Source of the DNA: Hyphomicrobiales bacterium
Lineage (GTDB): Bacteria; Pseudomonadota; Alphaproteobacteria; Rhizobiales; Rhizobiaceae
DNA: 64,000 nt
NCBI GenBank assembly: GCA_900473805.1
Contig: UCMS01000008.1
Location: 327,775-391,774, forward strand
Reading direction: 5' to 3'
Part shown: one piece after another, positions 45,505 to 56,629 of the stretch
Layout: the number at the start of each line of letters is the position of its first letter
Position numbering within the stretch: position 1 is the stretch's first letter
The notes under the pieces: model-generated
What the model was told of the DNA's origin: nothing
Databases searched by the model: none
The model's input: the letters and a program-made list of their open reading frames with translations, nothing else
Made by a program: the position numbers and the translations under genes

Positions 45505-45709
45505 GGAACCTGTCGTTGTAATTGGCTTCATCTACGGCTGTACTTGATGGTCTTGTCAGTTATGATTTCGAGAATGCACTTATCTCGGTCGAACCACCAG
45601 ATAGCAAGATGGCTGCGACCAAGACCCTTACAATTCGCCTAGGAGGCAGACGCCAATTTTACTCAATTGCGTTGCGTATGCCCGCCTTCCTTCGTTGCAT
45701 CCCAGCCTG

Positions 45710-46750
45710 CTAGCCGATCGAGCCCGATGAGGGACCCCAGACGTCGGTCAGGGCAAAACCTCTCTGGAAGGGATCGAAGGGATCGAGCGCCACCTGATGC
45801 AAGCCGAAGGTGAAACCGCGACCGCTGATGGTCGGGATCACCGCCGGACGACCGGCAACTTCCGACAGCGCCGAAAGCCCGACTTCGAATTCCGATCCGA
45901 TGATCGAGCGCGACAGCATCACATCGCCCACCTTGGCCTTGCCGCGCGCGTGCAGCGTCGCAAGATTGGCGGAGTTGCCGGTGCCGCAGGGCGAACGGTC
46001 GACGCGGCCGGGCCACATGGTGGTGCAGGTGCGGATGGCGCCATCGGGATCGACATCGCGGAACATGACATAGGCGACGCCGGAAATGGCCGGGATCTCC
46101 GGATGAACGACCGGGATCTTCCGGTTGATCTCCTCCTTGAGGATCATGCCGGCCTCGACCAGCGCCCGCGCATTGGCCTTGTCGATGGTCAGCCCCACCT
46201 GGGCGACGTCAACAAGCGCATAGAATATTCCGCCATAGCTGAGGTCGAAGGTGATCGGGCCCCAGTGCTCCGTGTCGAGCCGGACGTCCAGTTCATGCAC
46301 GAAGGAGGGCACCATGGTGAGCTTTACCCGTTCGCACCGGCCGTCGCGGCAGGTCGCCGTCGCCTTCACAAGGCCCGCTGCCGTCTCGAGCATCACGATC
46401 GTTTCGGGTTCCTGCATTTCGACCATGCCGGTTTCGAGCAGGGCCGTCGTCGCGCAGATGGAATTCGATCCGGAACTGGCATGCGCCTGATCCGGCTGCA
46501 GGATGACGAAGGCAGCATCGGCATCCGGATGCTTCGGCGGCAGCAGAAGGTTGACGGAGCCGATGGGCGCGCCGCGCGGTTCCAGCACCAGCATGCGCCG
46601 CAGTTCCTGCCCCTTGGGGTCGCTGTTCAACCAGGCCAGTTGGTCGGCGACCGTTTCCCCGGGGATCTTTGGCACGCCACCAATCGCGACCCTGCCGATT
46701 TCACCCTCGGCATGTACGTCGAGCAGCTGAATCGTGCGTTTCCATCTCAT
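45710..46750 (-). CDS. Proline racemase family enzyme with Ser/Cys active site (hydroxyproline dehydratase or epimerase)
   Basis: This is a 346-residue member of the proline racemase superfamily. The second catalytic Cys is present (DRSPCGTGNSA, about 254-264). At the first catalytic position the sequence is SSGSNSICATTALLETG, so a Ser replaces the usual Cys of MCGHNTI. Cys/Cys members are racemases or 4-hydroxyproline epimerases; substitution of one Cys occurs in trans-3-hydroxy-L-proline dehydratases and related enzymes. Dehydration of a hydroxyproline is therefore likely, but epimerase activity is not excluded. No other hydroxyproline gene is nearby. Confidence 0.8.
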   Translation of the reverse strand: MRWKRTIQLLDVHAEGEIGRVAIGGVPKIPGETVADQLAWLNSDPKGQELRRMLVLEPRGAPIGSVNLLLPPKHPDADAAFVILQPDQAHASSGSNSICATTALLETGMVEMQEPETIVMLETAAGLVKATATCRDGRCERVKLTMVPSFVHELDVRLDTEHWGPITFDLSYGGIFYALVDVAQVGLTIDKANARALVEAGMILKEEINRKIPVVHPEIPAISGVAYVMFRDVDPDGAIRTCTTMWPGRVDRSPCGTGNSANLATLHARGKAKVGDVMLSRSIIGSEFEVGLSALSEVAGRPAVIPTISGRGFTFGLHQVALDPFDPFQRGFALTDVWGPSSGSIG

Positions 46751-46930
46751 GTCATACTCTCACATTGGCGGCATTCGCCCGACCTGTCGGCCATGCCCAT
46801 CCTGATGACGCGCTGTGTGCCGCCGTGAGGAAGAGAGGACCCGGATCCGGACCTGTAACGATAAAGTCGACAGTTAAAACACGCTTTCGTGTTCACCAAG
46901 CCCTATTGTCGGGGGAAGAGGCAAAACAAA

Positions 46931-46963
46931 GACGAGCGATGCAGAATTTCTGCACCGCTCGTC
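46931..46963 (-). terminator. Intrinsic terminator of the RTX protease gene
   Basis: GACGAGCG (46931-46938) pairs with CGCTCGTC (46956-46963), with an inner stem GCAGA/TCTGC. Read leftwards it is followed by TTTGTTTTG. Confidence 0.75.
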
Positions 46964-46983
46964 CGCAATCCCTCAGTTTGATG

Positions 46984-49776
46984 TCAGGCCACCAGGGCGA
47001 AATCGTCATGGGTCAGGATCAGACCCGCCGTGACGTAACCGATGGTCACCGCCGCTGTGCTGCCATTGCCGTCAGCGTCGTAATAGATCGCGCCGCTCGC
47101 ACGATCGTGCAGGATATGCTGGTCGGCCGTCGTCGCCCTCGAACCCGACCCGAATGCCGATTCAAGCAGGGTACCGAGCGAGCCGATATCGGTGAACACA
47201 TCGCTGTCGAGCAGGATCTGATCGAGCGAATCGAAGTCGGTAATACGGTCGGCATTTGCGGTCCCGAATTCCGTGAAGACGAACTTGTCGGCGCCCGCCC
47301 CGCCCGACAGCGTGTCGTTGCCAAGGCCGCCATACAGCCAGTCGGCATCTGCGCCGCCCGAGAGGATGTCATTGCCGGTGCCGCCAGAGAGCACGTCGTT
47401 GCCGGCGCCACCGATCAGCGTGTCGTTGCCGCCATTGCCGTTCAGCCTGTCATGGCCGCTGCCGCCATCCAGCGTATTGGCACCGCTGCCGCCGGTCATC
47501 ACATTGTTCAGGCTGTTGCCGATGCCCGTGAATGTCGAGGTGCCCGTATAGATCAGGTTCTCGACGTTGTCGCCGAGGCGATAGCTGGTGAGGCTGGTCC
47601 TGACGGTGTCGGTGCCCTGGCCCGAGAGTTCGGACACGGTATCCCCGGTGCTGTCGACGACATAGGTGTCATTGCCCACACCGCCCGTCATGGCATCGCT
47701 GCCGGTGCCGCCGTTCAGCACGTCGTTGCCGATGCCACCAATCAGCGCGTCATTGCCGGCGCCACCCGACAGGGTGTCGTTGCCCGCGCCGCCGGTGATA
47801 CGGTTTGCCAGTTCGTTGCCTGTGCCCGTGAAGTCGCCTGGACCGAGATATTCGATGTTTTCCAGCCAGCTCGACAGCGAATAGACCGAAAGGGTCGTGC
47901 GCACGAGGTCGGTGCCGGCATTGCTGGCTTCGGTGATCACGTCTCCGAGGGCATCGACATAATAGATGTCATTGCCAGCGCCGCCTGTCATCCGGTCAGC
48001 ACCCGTGCCGCCGTCGAGGATGTCATTTCCGGCAGCGCCGATCAGGACGTCGTTACCCGCATTGCCGCGCAATGTGTCGTTGCCGCCGCCGCCAGAAATC
48101 TGGTCGATGAAATTGGTGCCGGTGATCACCTCGGAGCGCGAGGTGCCGTTGAAGATATAGGGCGTGGTCTGGGCATCATCATTGGCGATGGTGACGGTTG
48201 CCGCGGCCGTGCCGAGCGTCAGACCCGAGGATGCGCCGGACAAGGTGAGCGCGAATGTCTCGGCGCTTTCGAAGGTCGTATCGCCGTTCAGATAGACGGT
48301 AACGGTCTTCGCGGTCTGCCCTGCGGCAAAGGTGACGGTGCCGCTCAACGCGCCGGAGAAATCCGCGGCATTGGCCGCATTGCTCCCCGTACCGGCCGCA
48401 GTCCAGGTCACGGTTTCGGTCGAGGTCGCGGCCTTGCTCAGCGTCACGGTAAAGGTAACTGCGGTCGTACCACCATTCCCTTCGTTGACCGTCGAGGCGA
48501 CGGCGGCCACGGATGCCACCGCAGGCAGGGCGCCCGGGTCGATCAGCGAGGCCAGCGAGCGCTCGACATTCAGCGAATCGATGAAACGTTCAACCGCCGT
48601 TACCGTATCGGTGCCGATCAGGACACCCGCGAAGGTGAAGGTGGCGAGCGCCACGTTATAGGTCCAGCTGATATTGGCCCAGCTGTCGCCGAAGACCAGA
48701 ACGTCGCTGCCGTCACCCCCATTGACGCTGTCATTGCCGGCTCCGGCAATGATCCGGTCGTTGCCGCCAAGCGCGAGGATCGTGTCGTTGCCGCCATTGG
48801 TGGTGATGACATTGGCAAGGTCATTGCCACGAACAGTGTCGTTGCCATTGCCGGTGACGGCATTCTCGATCCAGGCGCCGCGCGCGATCGAGATATTCAT
48901 CGTCATGCTGTTGGCCGACGAGAAGGTCCCGGGCGCCAGATCGACGGTGCTGGCTGTGTTCCAGCCCGAGAGGTTCAGCGTGTCGTTGCCGCCGGCATCC
49001 CAGATGCAGATGATCGGGTTCAGGTTCTGGCTGAAATTGTAGATCGCGGCGGTGCTGCCGGTGATGTTGGATTGGAAGCCGTAGACGGTGTCGCCGGTGC
49101 GCGTGGTGGTATCGGCCCCATACATCGCCTGCATGGCCATGATGTCGTTCATCATGGGGGTCTGCGGCGAATAGAGCCGGCCATCGGATCCGACCCAATC
49201 GGCCCAGGCGACGAGCCCCTCGCCGTTCGACGCACCCGACCCCCAGGAGGGGCCGAAATAGGACATGACCGAATAAACCGTCGAGTCCTGGTAAGACGAC
49301 GGCGTGTCGGCGCTGCCGTTATACTCTCCCATATGCTCGAGCCCCAGCGCATGGCCGATCTCGTGCACAAAGGTCAGGAAGCCGTGCGCGCCGATCTTCG
49401 GCGTCATCAGGTCATTGGTGCCCTGGCCTGAGTTATAGGCGCTGTTCATCCAGACGCTGCCGACCGAGGGGAAATAAGCATGGGCATAGCCAACGCCCGA
49501 GGTCGCGTTGCCGAATTCGATGTTCGCGGCCGTGCTCGTGGTGCCGGCCGTGACCTTCTGGATGGAGGACGCGATGACGTCATCCCAAAGGGTCAGTGCG
49601 AGCTCGGCACGCGCCTGCTGCGTGGCGTTAAAGGCGGAAAACCCCGTTTCGCCCGAATAGGTGGCCATGGCCGAAATGACGGTCGGGAAGGAATAGGTGA
49701 TGGTCGAACCGGACCACTTGGAGCCCGAATTGAGCTGATCGATGACCTGCTGGTTGGTCCAGTTCGCCAATGCCAT
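46984..49776 (-). CDS. Serralysin-like M10 metalloprotease with Calx-beta domain and RTX repeats
   Basis: This is a secreted protein of about 930 residues. The N-terminal protease domain (about 15-250) carries [17 protein letters not shown] with three zinc His residues and the Met-turn SVMSYFG. RTX-like repeats follow (about 290-385), then a Calx-beta domain (about 430-540, [20 protein letters not shown]), then many GGxGxDxL calcium repeats (about 560-880) and a short C-terminal secretion region (about 885-930). No Sec signal is present, as expected for type I secretion. The ATG at 49776 has GGGGAC close upstream; the frame also reaches 49833. No type I exporter genes are in the window. Confidence 0.9.
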   Translation of the reverse strand: MALANWTNQQVIDQLNSGSKWSGSTITYSFPTVISAMATYSGETGFSAFNATQQARAELALTLWDDVIASSIQKVTAGTTSTAANIEFGNATSGVGYAHAYFPSVGSVWMNSAYNSGQGTNDLMTPKIGAHGFLTFVHEIGHALGLEHMGEYNGSADTPSSYQDSTVYSVMSYFGPSWGSGASNGEGLVAWADWVGSDGRLYSPQTPMMNDIMAMQAMYGADTTTRTGDTVYGFQSNITGSTAAIYNFSQNLNPIICIWDAGGNDTLNLSGWNTASTVDLAPGTFSSANSMTMNISIARGAWIENAVTGNGNDTVRGNDLANVITTNGGNDTILALGGNDRIIAGAGNDSVNGGDGSDVLVFGDSWANISWTYNVALATFTFAGVLIGTDTVTAVERFIDSLNVERSLASLIDPGALPAVASVAAVASTVNEGNGGTTAVTFTVTLSKAATSTETVTWTAAGTGSNAANAADFSGALSGTVTFAAGQTAKTVTVYLNGDTTFESAETFALTLSGASSGLTLGTAAATVTIANDDAQTTPYIFNGTSRSEVITGTNFIDQISGGGGNDTLRGNAGNDVLIGAAGNDILDGGTGADRMTGGAGNDIYYVDALGDVITEASNAGTDLVRTTLSVYSLSSWLENIEYLGPGDFTGTGNELANRITGGAGNDTLSGGAGNDALIGGIGNDVLNGGTGSDAMTGGVGNDTYVVDSTGDTVSELSGQGTDTVRTSLTSYRLGDNVENLIYTGTSTFTGIGNSLNNVMTGGSGANTLDGGSGHDRLNGNGGNDTLIGGAGNDVLSGGTGNDILSGGADADWLYGGLGNDTLSGGAGADKFVFTEFGTANADRITDFDSLDQILLDSDVFTDIGSLGTLLESAFGSGSRATTADQHILHDRASGAIYYDADGNGSTAAVTIGYVTAGLILTHDDFALVA

Positions 49777-49978
49777 AAACGTCCCCATCATCCGCGGACA
49801 GACCGCCGTTGTGGAGACCGTTGTAATCGCCATGCATTAGAAACAGGTAATCAGGAACAGTAAATGGTTCCTGAGCGGGTTCGCTCCAATGCGACCGATC
49901 CTAAATCCGGACGCAACCGCGCCAACCGGCCGGTGCTTTCCAGCATCCTATCGCAGCGATTTCATGGAGGAAGAAGAA

Positions 49979-50055
49979 TGGCGCACCCGAAGAGATTCGA
50001 ACTCCTGACCCCCAGATTCGTAGTCTGGTGCTCTATCCAGCTGAGCTACGGGTGC
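49979..50055 (-). tRNA. tRNA-Arg (anticodon ACG)
   Basis: The leftward sequence folds as a full cloverleaf. The acceptor GCACCCG pairs with CGGGTGC, D arm GCTCAGCTGGATAGAGC, anticodon stem CCAGA/TCTGG with loop CTACGAA (anticodon ACG, read as ICG after editing), T arm with GTTCGAATC, and CCA encoded at 49979-49981. 77 bases including CCA. Confidence 0.96.
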
Positions 50056-50181
50056 TTGCCAGCCGACTGTTCGTCGGCGTTGGCGATCCTCTAAAGCGTG
50101 ACGCTTTGGAATGCAAGCGCCCTTTGGAAAAAAAGAGTCATTTTGCCGTCACATGATCGCTCGGCACCCCGTTCACGGTGC

Positions 50182-51669
50182 TCAGGCGCGGGCGCGCCAG
50201 TCGTCCAGAGCCACTGGCCTGTCGGGGATTTCGACACGAAACAGCGTGCCGGGGCCCGGTTTTTCCACAAGCGCGATCGTGCCGCCATGGGCGAGCACCA
50301 GTTCGCGGGCGATCGCCAAACCCAGCCCCGTGCCGCCCGAGCGGGCCGAACCGCGAAAGGCCGTGAAGAGGTTTTCGCGCGCCTTGGGCGGCATTCCGGG
50401 TCCGGTATCGTCGACCGTGATCGCCACCACCGATCCGCTGCGCTGGGCGGAGATCGTGATGCGGCGCGGATGATCGGGATCGTCGGGCACGAAACTCACC
50501 AGCGCCTGCACCGCGTTGCGGCAGATGTTGTGAATGACCCGGAAGATCTGCTCGCTGTCGCCGTCGACCTCGATGTCGGCGGCAATCAGATCGACAAATT
50601 CGATGCCCGTTTCCTGGCTCAGCTGCAGGAGATCGCGCACCTCCTGGCAGATCTCCGCCAGACGGAAGCGGCGGCGCTGCGGCTCGGACTCCGAGGTCTG
50701 GCCATAGGACAGGACCTCGCTCGTGTAACCGACGGCCCGATCGATCGCGCGCAGGAGCTTCGGCGCGAAGCTCTTGACCAGCGGATCCTCCACATCGACC
50801 AGCCGGTCCGACATCAACTGCGCGGAAGCCAGAATGTTGCGCATGTCGTGGTTGATCTTGGACACGGCCAGTCCGAGATCCGCCAGCGTCTTCTGCTGAC
50901 GCAGCGTCTTCTGCAGCTGGTCCTGCATGCGGGTCAGGTGGCGGCCTGCCACCGCGATCTCGTCCTTGCCCTCGGTCGCCGCCAGAATGCGGGCCGGATC
51001 CTCCGGATTCTCGGCGAAGGCCTGCATGCTGCGGGCGAGCCGCCTGACCGGCACGATCATCACCCGGTTGATGGCAAGAAACATCAGGATTGCCGTGATC
51101 ACGGAGATGATCAGCGACACGATCAGAATGTTGTGGGCATAGCCCAGCATTGCCCGACGCAGCGGCCGTTCCTCCATGACGATCTCGATCGTCGTGTCGG
51201 GTGCGTCGCCAATCGGCCCGTAGACGCGCAAGAGCCGGTCGCCGCCGAAGAACAGCGTGTAGAAGGCGTCGCGAATGGATTCCATCTCGGAATAGTCGGC
51301 GAGATTGTAGGCGGCATCGACCTCTGCCGGCATTTCGGTCACCGCCAGCAGGCGCGACGTGCCCTCCTTGCGCAGAACGATTGCCTTGGTGCCCGTCGTC
51401 GAGAGCGTGTCTTCCTGGACGTTACGAGGCAGTTCGAGCGGCTGGAGGCCGTCGATGACCACGCCTGCGGCAGCGGCCGTGTTCAGCCGATCCTGCAACC
51501 AGCGCTGCCGCATCGTCGCGACGGAGGGCGCGAAGATGAGGATTTCCGCCAGCATCACAAAGGCGATGGTCAGCCACAACAGCTTGCCGGACAGCCCCCT
51601 GATCCGGCTCGGCATGCGGTAACCACCGGAGGGGTCGGACTGCACATCGCTGTCCTGCCGGTCAAACAT
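50182..51669 (-). CDS. Sensor histidine kinase
   Basis: This is a 495-residue membrane kinase. Transmembrane helices at about 28-50 and 175-200 enclose a periplasmic domain; HAMP at about 200-255; dimerisation box INHDMRNILASAQLM (about 280) with an unusual HDMRN in place of HEL/HDLRTP; HATPase at about 380-480 with DDTGPGMPPKAR and GGTGLGLAIA. The ATG at 51669 has AGGA upstream. No response regulator is adjacent, so the partner is elsewhere. It lies just downstream of tRNA-Arg in the opposite reading order. Confidence 0.88.
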   Translation of the reverse strand: MFDRQDSDVQSDPSGGYRMPSRIRGLSGKLLWLTIAFVMLAEILIFAPSVATMRQRWLQDRLNTAAAAGVVIDGLQPLELPRNVQEDTLSTTGTKAIVLRKEGTSRLLAVTEMPAEVDAAYNLADYSEMESIRDAFYTLFFGGDRLLRVYGPIGDAPDTTIEIVMEERPLRRAMLGYAHNILIVSLIISVITAILMFLAINRVMIVPVRRLARSMQAFAENPEDPARILAATEGKDEIAVAGRHLTRMQDQLQKTLRQQKTLADLGLAVSKINHDMRNILASAQLMSDRLVDVEDPLVKSFAPKLLRAIDRAVGYTSEVLSYGQTSESEPQRRRFRLAEICQEVRDLLQLSQETGIEFVDLIAADIEVDGDSEQIFRVIHNICRNAVQALVSFVPDDPDHPRRITISAQRSGSVVAITVDDTGPGMPPKARENLFTAFRGSARSGGTGLGLAIARELVLAHGGTIALVEKPGPGTLFRVEIPDRPVALDDWRARA

Positions 51670-51794
51670 CAAGTCGAGTTCCTGTCATCCCTAGGGTCTG
51701 TTTCGGATCGGGGCGCGTCGTCATCTTAGTGCAGCGCGATAGACAAGGCCAAGCGGAAGATCGCCGCATACGTTAATCTTTGGTCATGAATACG

Positions 51795-51827
51795 AAACGG
51801 CCGCAGCATCGGATGCTGCGGCCGTTT
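51795..51827 (-). terminator. Terminator hairpin of the chemoreceptor gene
   Basis: AAACGGCCGCAGCATC (51795-51810) pairs with GATGCTGCGGCCGTTT (51812-51827), a 16-base perfect stem 29 bases after the chemoreceptor stop. Confidence 0.8.
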
Positions 51828-51855
51828 GAAAATCGTTGCGGCATCGCGGCGGGTA

Positions 51856-53886
51856 TCAGAACTCTTCCCAGCTGTTCTCCTTCGGCGCAGCAGCCGCTGC
51901 CATCGCACGGCCGGAGCCGCCGAAAGCGCGGGCAACACTCCCGGCCAGTTGCCGGGCCGGCGAGGCCACGGGGCGATGCTGGCTCGCTGCTGCCGCGGGC
52001 GCCATACGGGTTCTCGCCTCGTCACCCAGCTTGAACTGGCCGATGATCTGGGCAAGGTTTCCAGCTTCCGCCGACAGCTTGTGCGTCGATGCGGAGGTTT
52101 CCTCAACCATGGCAGCATTCTGCTGGGTCACCTGATCCATCTGGTTGATGGCACTGTTCACCTCGGCGAGCCCGGTCGACTGTTCCTTGGCAGCAGAAGC
52201 GATCGAGTGGATGTGGTCGTTGATCTTCAAAACGCGGCTTTCGATCTCCGACAGGGCTTCGCCGGTGCGCTGCACCAGCTTGACCCCGCCTGCGACTTCC
52301 TCACCGGACTTGTTGATCAGCGTCTTGATGTCCTTCGCCGCATTGGCGGAGCGCTGCGCGAGTTCGCGCACTTCCTGAGCCACGACGGCAAATCCCTTGC
52401 CGGCTTCACCGGCACGGGCGGCCTCGACGCCGGCATTGAGCGCCAGCAGGTTGGTCTGGAACGCGATTTCATCGATCACGTTGATGATCTGCGATATTTC
52501 GCGCGAAGCCTGTTCGATGCGGCCCATGGCGTTCACCGCCTCGCCAACCACGGTCGCCGACTGGGCGGCGCTGTGCTTGGCTTCGGTCACCATATGGCTC
52601 GCCTCCTGGGCGCGTTCGCTGGACTGGCGAACGACAACCGTGATCTCGTCGAGTGCTGCGGAGGTTTCCTCAAGGGCTGCGGCCTGCTGCTCCGTGCGCT
52701 TCGACAGGTCGTTGGTCGCGGAGGTGAGCTGGACCGTGTTGTCGTTGATCAGGTCGGTGCGGCCGCGAATATCAGACATGGTCTGGCGCAGGCGCTGGAA
52801 CGACTTGTTGACGTTCTCCTGCAGCTCCGCGAAGACGCCGCGGAAGTTGCCGCTCATTTCCTGCGACAGGTCGTTGGCCGCCAGACTGCCGATGACGCGG
52901 TTGGTTTCCGAAACGCCCGTCTCGACCGAGCCGAGAAGCTCGTTGATGTTGGAAGCGAAGCGGTTGAGGTTGGCGTCCTGATAATCCTTTTCGATGCGGC
53001 GGGAGAAATCACCCGCTGCCGCTGCGGCGACCACAGCTGCCATGCTCGTCTGCAGATCGTCGCTCTTGGCGCGCATGGCGCTTTCCTGGGCGTTGAGCCG
53101 CTGGACGGCCAGACCGTTTTCCTTGAAGACCTCGACCGCCGCCGCCATCTCGCCGATTTCGTCCGGGCGACCGCGATACGGGATGTCGGTGGCATAATCG
53201 CCGCCGGCAATGCCGTTCATCGCTTGGGTGACGCGGCGGATCGGACGGCTCAGATGGTTGACGCCGATATGAATGCCCAGTCCGGCACCGATGGCGACCG
53301 CAAGCAGCGTCACGCCGGAGATCAGCATCATCATGGTGCTCTTGAAGGATGCCAGGCTGCTGGTCAGCGCGTCGAGTTCGACACGATCCGCCTCGACCAC
53401 GGCATCGATATCGGCCTGGAAAGCCTTGCGGTTGGCCCTGTTCGCCTCGGTATTGCCCTGGGCATTGGCCTCCTTCGGGCCGGCCTCGACTCCCAGGCGC
53501 GCCGTTTCCGAGCGGAACGTGCGGAAATCAGCGGATTTTGCCATCATCGCATCGAATGCTGCCCTTTGTGCTTCGGGGACAAGCGGCTTCCATTGGGCAA
53601 GCGAGGCATCCATGTCATCCAGATTCTTCAGGATGCCCTGGGCGAAAGGCTTGGCCTTTTCCGCACTGGGCGCAGCGTATATGCCGCGGGCCTCCATGAC
53701 GACTGCCGTCACCTGACGATTGAGGTGTTCGCCTAGAAAGGCGCGCTGCGAAATCTGCATCAACTCAGCGGTCTTGGCGCCGTATTGCACCGTGACAAAT
53801 ACGCCCATGGCCCCGATGACGACCGCCGCCGCCCCCAGGATGCCGACTAATGAATAAACCTTACCGCTGACTTTCAAGTCCTGCAC
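51856..53886 (-). CDS. Methyl-accepting chemotaxis protein
   Basis: This is a 676-residue chemoreceptor. A transmembrane helix at about 10-32, a helical periplasmic sensor (about 33-185), second transmembrane helix at about 188-210, HAMP (about 212-265, with [18 protein letters not shown]), a further HAMP-like linker (about 300-350) and the cytoplasmic signalling domain (about 370-620) with the highly conserved hairpin tip [21 protein letters not shown]. The chain ends ENSWEEF, an NWETF-like pentapeptide that docks CheR/CheB. The GTG start has GAGGTGGA upstream. Confidence 0.95.
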   Translation of the reverse strand: MQDLKVSGKVYSLVGILGAAAVVIGAMGVFVTVQYGAKTAELMQISQRAFLGEHLNRQVTAVVMEARGIYAAPSAEKAKPFAQGILKNLDDMDASLAQWKPLVPEAQRAAFDAMMAKSADFRTFRSETARLGVEAGPKEANAQGNTEANRANRKAFQADIDAVVEADRVELDALTSSLASFKSTMMMLISGVTLLAVAIGAGLGIHIGVNHLSRPIRRVTQAMNGIAGGDYATDIPYRGRPDEIGEMAAAVEVFKENGLAVQRLNAQESAMRAKSDDLQTSMAAVVAAAAAGDFSRRIEKDYQDANLNRFASNINELLGSVETGVSETNRVIGSLAANDLSQEMSGNFRGVFAELQENVNKSFQRLRQTMSDIRGRTDLINDNTVQLTSATNDLSKRTEQQAAALEETSAALDEITVVVRQSSERAQEASHMVTEAKHSAAQSATVVGEAVNAMGRIEQASREISQIINVIDEIAFQTNLLALNAGVEAARAGEAGKGFAVVAQEVRELAQRSANAAKDIKTLINKSGEEVAGGVKLVQRTGEALSEIESRVLKINDHIHSIASAAKEQSTGLAEVNSAINQMDQVTQQNAAMVEETSASTHKLSAEAGNLAQIIGQFKLGDEARTRMAPAAAASQHRPVASPARQLAGSVARAFGGSGRAMAAAAAPKENSWEEF

Positions 53887-54193
53887 TCCACCTCAAATAT
53901 GCGCATCAGTACGCATGCTCCCAAACGGTCGAAGCATTAAAGGCAGAAGTTTAACTGTCCGTTTTACCCCATTTATGGGGAGTGGCGGATCATCCGGCTG
54001 CATCTGTGTCGAGCCGGCGAAAGCCCGGTCAAATACGCCTTCGCGCGATTGACTCCCCGGGCTTGCGCCCGTATAAGCCGCGCACGTTCGGAAAAGGCGC
54101 CCCGGCGGCGCTTACCCGTGCGACAAAACCAAACGCTGATGCAATCTCGCGATTGCACTTCCAAGAAGGGCCGCACACCGCGGTATTAAATAA
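53887..54193. other. Intergenic region upstream of rpmH
   Basis: These 307 bases separate the chemoreceptor start from rpmH. They contain the strong rpmH promoter at 54049-54077 and a long rpmH leader. No gene is supported on either strand. Confidence 0.6.
54049..54077 (+). promoter_or_regulatory. Strong sigma-70 promoter of rpmH-rnpA-yidC
   Basis: TTGACT (54049-54054), 17-base spacer, TATAAG (54072-54077), followed by a GC-rich discriminator GCCGCGC, as typical of stringently controlled ribosomal promoters. Confidence 0.75.
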
Positions 54194-54331
54194 ATGTCGA
54201 AGCGTACTTTCCAGCCTTCCAAGCTTGTTCGCAAGCGCCGCCACGGTTTCCGTGCGCGTATGGCCACCAAGGGCGGCCGCAAGGTGCTCAACGCTCGCCG
54301 CGCTCGCGGCCGCGCCAAGCTCTCGGCCTAA
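54194..54331 (+). CDS. rpmH: 50S ribosomal protein L34
   Basis: This is a 45-residue, extremely basic protein: [20 protein letters not shown] and then [20 protein letters not shown]. Full-length L34. It is followed after 32 bases by rnpA, the conserved bacterial order. Confidence 0.98.
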   Translation: MSKRTFQPSKLVRKRRHGFRARMATKGGRKVLNARRARGRAKLSA

Positions 54332-54363
54332 GGCCGGATGAGCCCGACGAGATTGACGGGCCC

Positions 54364-54753
54364 ATGACGTCCACGGACTCCAAGAAATCTGTTGGCCGGC
54401 TGAAAAGCCGGCCCCAGTTCCTCGCCGTCAGAAACGGCGAAGCGCGCAAGGGTCGACTGTTCCTCCTCGAGGTCCTCGACCGCAAGGACGACGCGCCGGC
54501 CCGAGTGGGCTACACGGTCACCAAGAAACATGGCAATGCAGTGGAACGCAACCGCATGCGGCGCAGGCTGAAAGAAGCCGTGCGACTGAATGCGGCGTTT
54601 GCAATGAAGCCGGGACACGACTATGTCATTGTCGGCCGGCGCGAGGTGCTCGGTGCACCCTTCAGTCAGCTGTCGCAACAGCTGATCCATCGTATTGAAA
54701 ACCGCCAGACGAACAACACGCGGTCGCACAAGACCGGTCCCAGGAAAGAATGA
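54364..54753 (+). CDS. rnpA: Ribonuclease P protein component
   Basis: This is a 129-residue basic protein with the RNP signature [13 protein letters not shown] (about 62-74) and [15 protein letters not shown] upstream. It assists the RNase P RNA in tRNA 5' processing. Its stop overlaps the start of yidC by four bases. Confidence 0.96.
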   Translation: MTSTDSKKSVGRLKSRPQFLAVRNGEARKGRLFLLEVLDRKDDAPARVGYTVTKKHGNAVERNRMRRRLKEAVRLNAAFAMKPGHDYVIVGRREVLGAPFSQLSQQLIHRIENRQTNNTRSHKTGPRKE

Positions 54754-56561
54754 TGAAGAACAACCGCAATTATTTCGTCGCGATTGCCTTATCGGTGCTG
54801 ATCGTCCTTGCCTGGCAGTTCTTCTACATGAACCCGCGCATCGAAGCGCAGCGCAAGGCTCAGGAAGCACAGATCGCGCAGCAGGAAGCCGCAAAGGCTG
54901 CCAATCCCGCCGCTGCGACGACGCCTGCTGCCGGCACCGCCGTGAACGGCGCGCTTCCCGCAGGGGCTGCGACCGCCGGTACCGTCGAAAACCGTGATGC
55001 CGCCGTTGCCAAGACCGCCCGCGTCGCGATCGACACGCAGGACCTTCAGGGCTCGATCAACCTCACCGGCGCCCGCTTCGACGATCTGAAGCTCAAGCAG
55101 TATCGCGAGACTGTGGACAAGACGAGCCCGATCGTCACGCTGTTCAATCCTGCCGAAACCAAGGATGCCTATTTCACCGAACTCGGCTTCATTGCGGGTG
55201 AGAATGCGGGCCAGGTTCCGGGTCCGAATACGGTCTGGACCGCGCCGGCCGGTGCAACGCTCACCGAGACGACGCCGGTTACGCTCACCTACACCAATGA
55301 TGCCGGCCTGACCTTCACCCGCAAGATTTCCGTCGACGAGCATTACATGTTCACCGTCGAGGACACGATCGCAAACGGCGGCTCGGCATCCGCGAGCATT
55401 GCGCCTTATGGCCGCATCACCCGCTACAACAAGCCGACAACGCCGTCGATCTTCGTACTCCATGAAGGTTTCCTCGGTGTGCTCGGCACCGAAGGCAGCC
55501 TGGTTCAGGACACCTATTCCAACATCGAGAAGGAAGCGGTCACCAATCCGAAGGCAACCGGTGGCTGGCTCGGCATCACCGACAAGTATTGGGCCGCGTC
55601 CCTCATCCCGGCGCAGACCCTGCCGTTTGAATCGCGCTTTACGCATTTCACCGACGGCCAGCCGCGCTTCCAGGCCGACTTCAAGGCCGATGCGGTCAGC
55701 ATCCCGGCGGGCCAGAACACCTCGCTGAAGACGCTGGTCTTCGCGGGTGCCAAGCAGGTCCCGGTCATCGACGCCTATGAGGCAAACCTGAACATCCCGA
55801 AGTTCGACCTGATGATCGACTGGGGCTGGTTCTATTTCTTCACCAAGCCGATGTTCAAGATGATGGACTATTTCTACCATCTGGTCGGCAACTTCGGCGT
55901 TGCGATCCTGCTCACCACCATCGTCGTCAAGGTCCTGTTCTTCCCGCTCGCCAGCAAGCAGTACGCCTCCATGGCCAACATGAAGCGCGTGCAGCCGAAG
56001 CTCGAAGAGCTGAAGACCAAATATGCCGACGACCGCATGGGCCTGCAGCAGGCGATGATGGCACTCTACAAGGAAGAGAAGATCAATCCGGTTGCCGGCT
56101 GCTGGCCGGTGCTCCTGCAGATCCCGGTCTTCTTTGCCCTCTACAAGGTCATCTACGTCACCATCGAAATGCGCCACGCGCCGTTCTTCGGCTGGATCCA
56201 GGACCTCTCGGCTCCGGATCCGACGAGCTTCGTCAACCTGTTCGGCTTGCTTCCCTTCGATGCTCCGACCTTCCTGCATCTCGGTATCTGGCCGATCATC
56301 ATGGGCATCACCATGTGGGTGCAGATGCGCATGAACCCGACGCCCCCGGATCCGACCCAGGCGATGCTGTTCAACTGGATGCCCGTAATCTTCACCTTCA
56401 TGCTCGGCTCGTTCCCTGCCGGTCTCGTCATCTACTGGGCCTGGAACAACACGCTCTCGGTCTTGCAGCAGTCGATCATCATGAAGCGCCACGGCGTGGA
56501 CATCGAGTTGTTCAAGAACATCGGCAAGGCCTTCCGGCGAAAGCCCGCCGGAACGAAATGA
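54750..56561 (+). CDS. yidC: Membrane protein insertase YidC
   Basis: This 603-residue insertase has an N-terminal anchor helix (about 5-23), a large periplasmic beta-sandwich (about 60-340) preceded by an Ala/Pro-rich linker, and five C-terminal helices with [34 protein letters not shown] and PAGLVIYW. Full length and co-translated with rnpA (ATGA overlap). Confidence 0.97.
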   Translation: MMKNNRNYFVAIALSVLIVLAWQFFYMNPRIEAQRKAQEAQIAQQEAAKAANPAAATTPAAGTAVNGALPAGAATAGTVENRDAAVAKTARVAIDTQDLQGSINLTGARFDDLKLKQYRETVDKTSPIVTLFNPAETKDAYFTELGFIAGENAGQVPGPNTVWTAPAGATLTETTPVTLTYTNDAGLTFTRKISVDEHYMFTVEDTIANGGSASASIAPYGRITRYNKPTTPSIFVLHEGFLGVLGTEGSLVQDTYSNIEKEAVTNPKATGGWLGITDKYWAASLIPAQTLPFESRFTHFTDGQPRFQADFKADAVSIPAGQNTSLKTLVFAGAKQVPVIDAYEANLNIPKFDLMIDWGWFYFFTKPMFKMMDYFYHLVGNFGVAILLTTIVVKVLFFPLASKQYASMANMKRVQPKLEELKTKYADDRMGLQQAMMALYKEEKINPVAGCWPVLLQIPVFFALYKVIYVTIEMRHAPFFGWIQDLSAPDPTSFVNLFGLLPFDAPTFLHLGIWPIIMGITMWVQMRMNPTPPDPTQAMLFNWMPVIFTFMLGSFPAGLVIYWAWNNTLSVLQQSIIMKRHGVDIELFKNIGKAFRRKPAGTK

Positions 56562-56567
56562 TCCTGC

Positions 56568-56592
56568 AAAGCCCCGGCCTCGCCGGGGCTTT
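56568..56592 (+). terminator. Intrinsic terminator after yidC
   Basis: AAAGCCCCGGC (56568-56578) pairs with GCCGGGGCTTT (56582-56592), followed by CTCTTTG, seven bases after the yidC stop. Confidence 0.85.
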
Positions 56593-56629
56593 CTCTTTGT
56601 CGCCCCTTGCTGCAGTGCATCGAAACACC

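Noticed and set aside
47250..48130. Regularly repeated short segments, CRISPR-like at first sight
   Set aside because: They code for GGxGxD calcium-binding nonapeptides in frame, vary in sequence and have no spacer/repeat structure.
46669..49431. Long rightward frame (920 codons) opposite the RTX protease
   Set aside because: Its repeats simply mirror the RTX repeats on the minus strand, where a complete zinc protease motif fixes the true frame.
53887..54193. Chromosome origin beside rpmH, as in many bacteria
   Set aside because: I see no DnaA-box cluster, and in Rhizobiaceae the origin is usually elsewhere (near hemE); the region contains an ordinary strong promoter.
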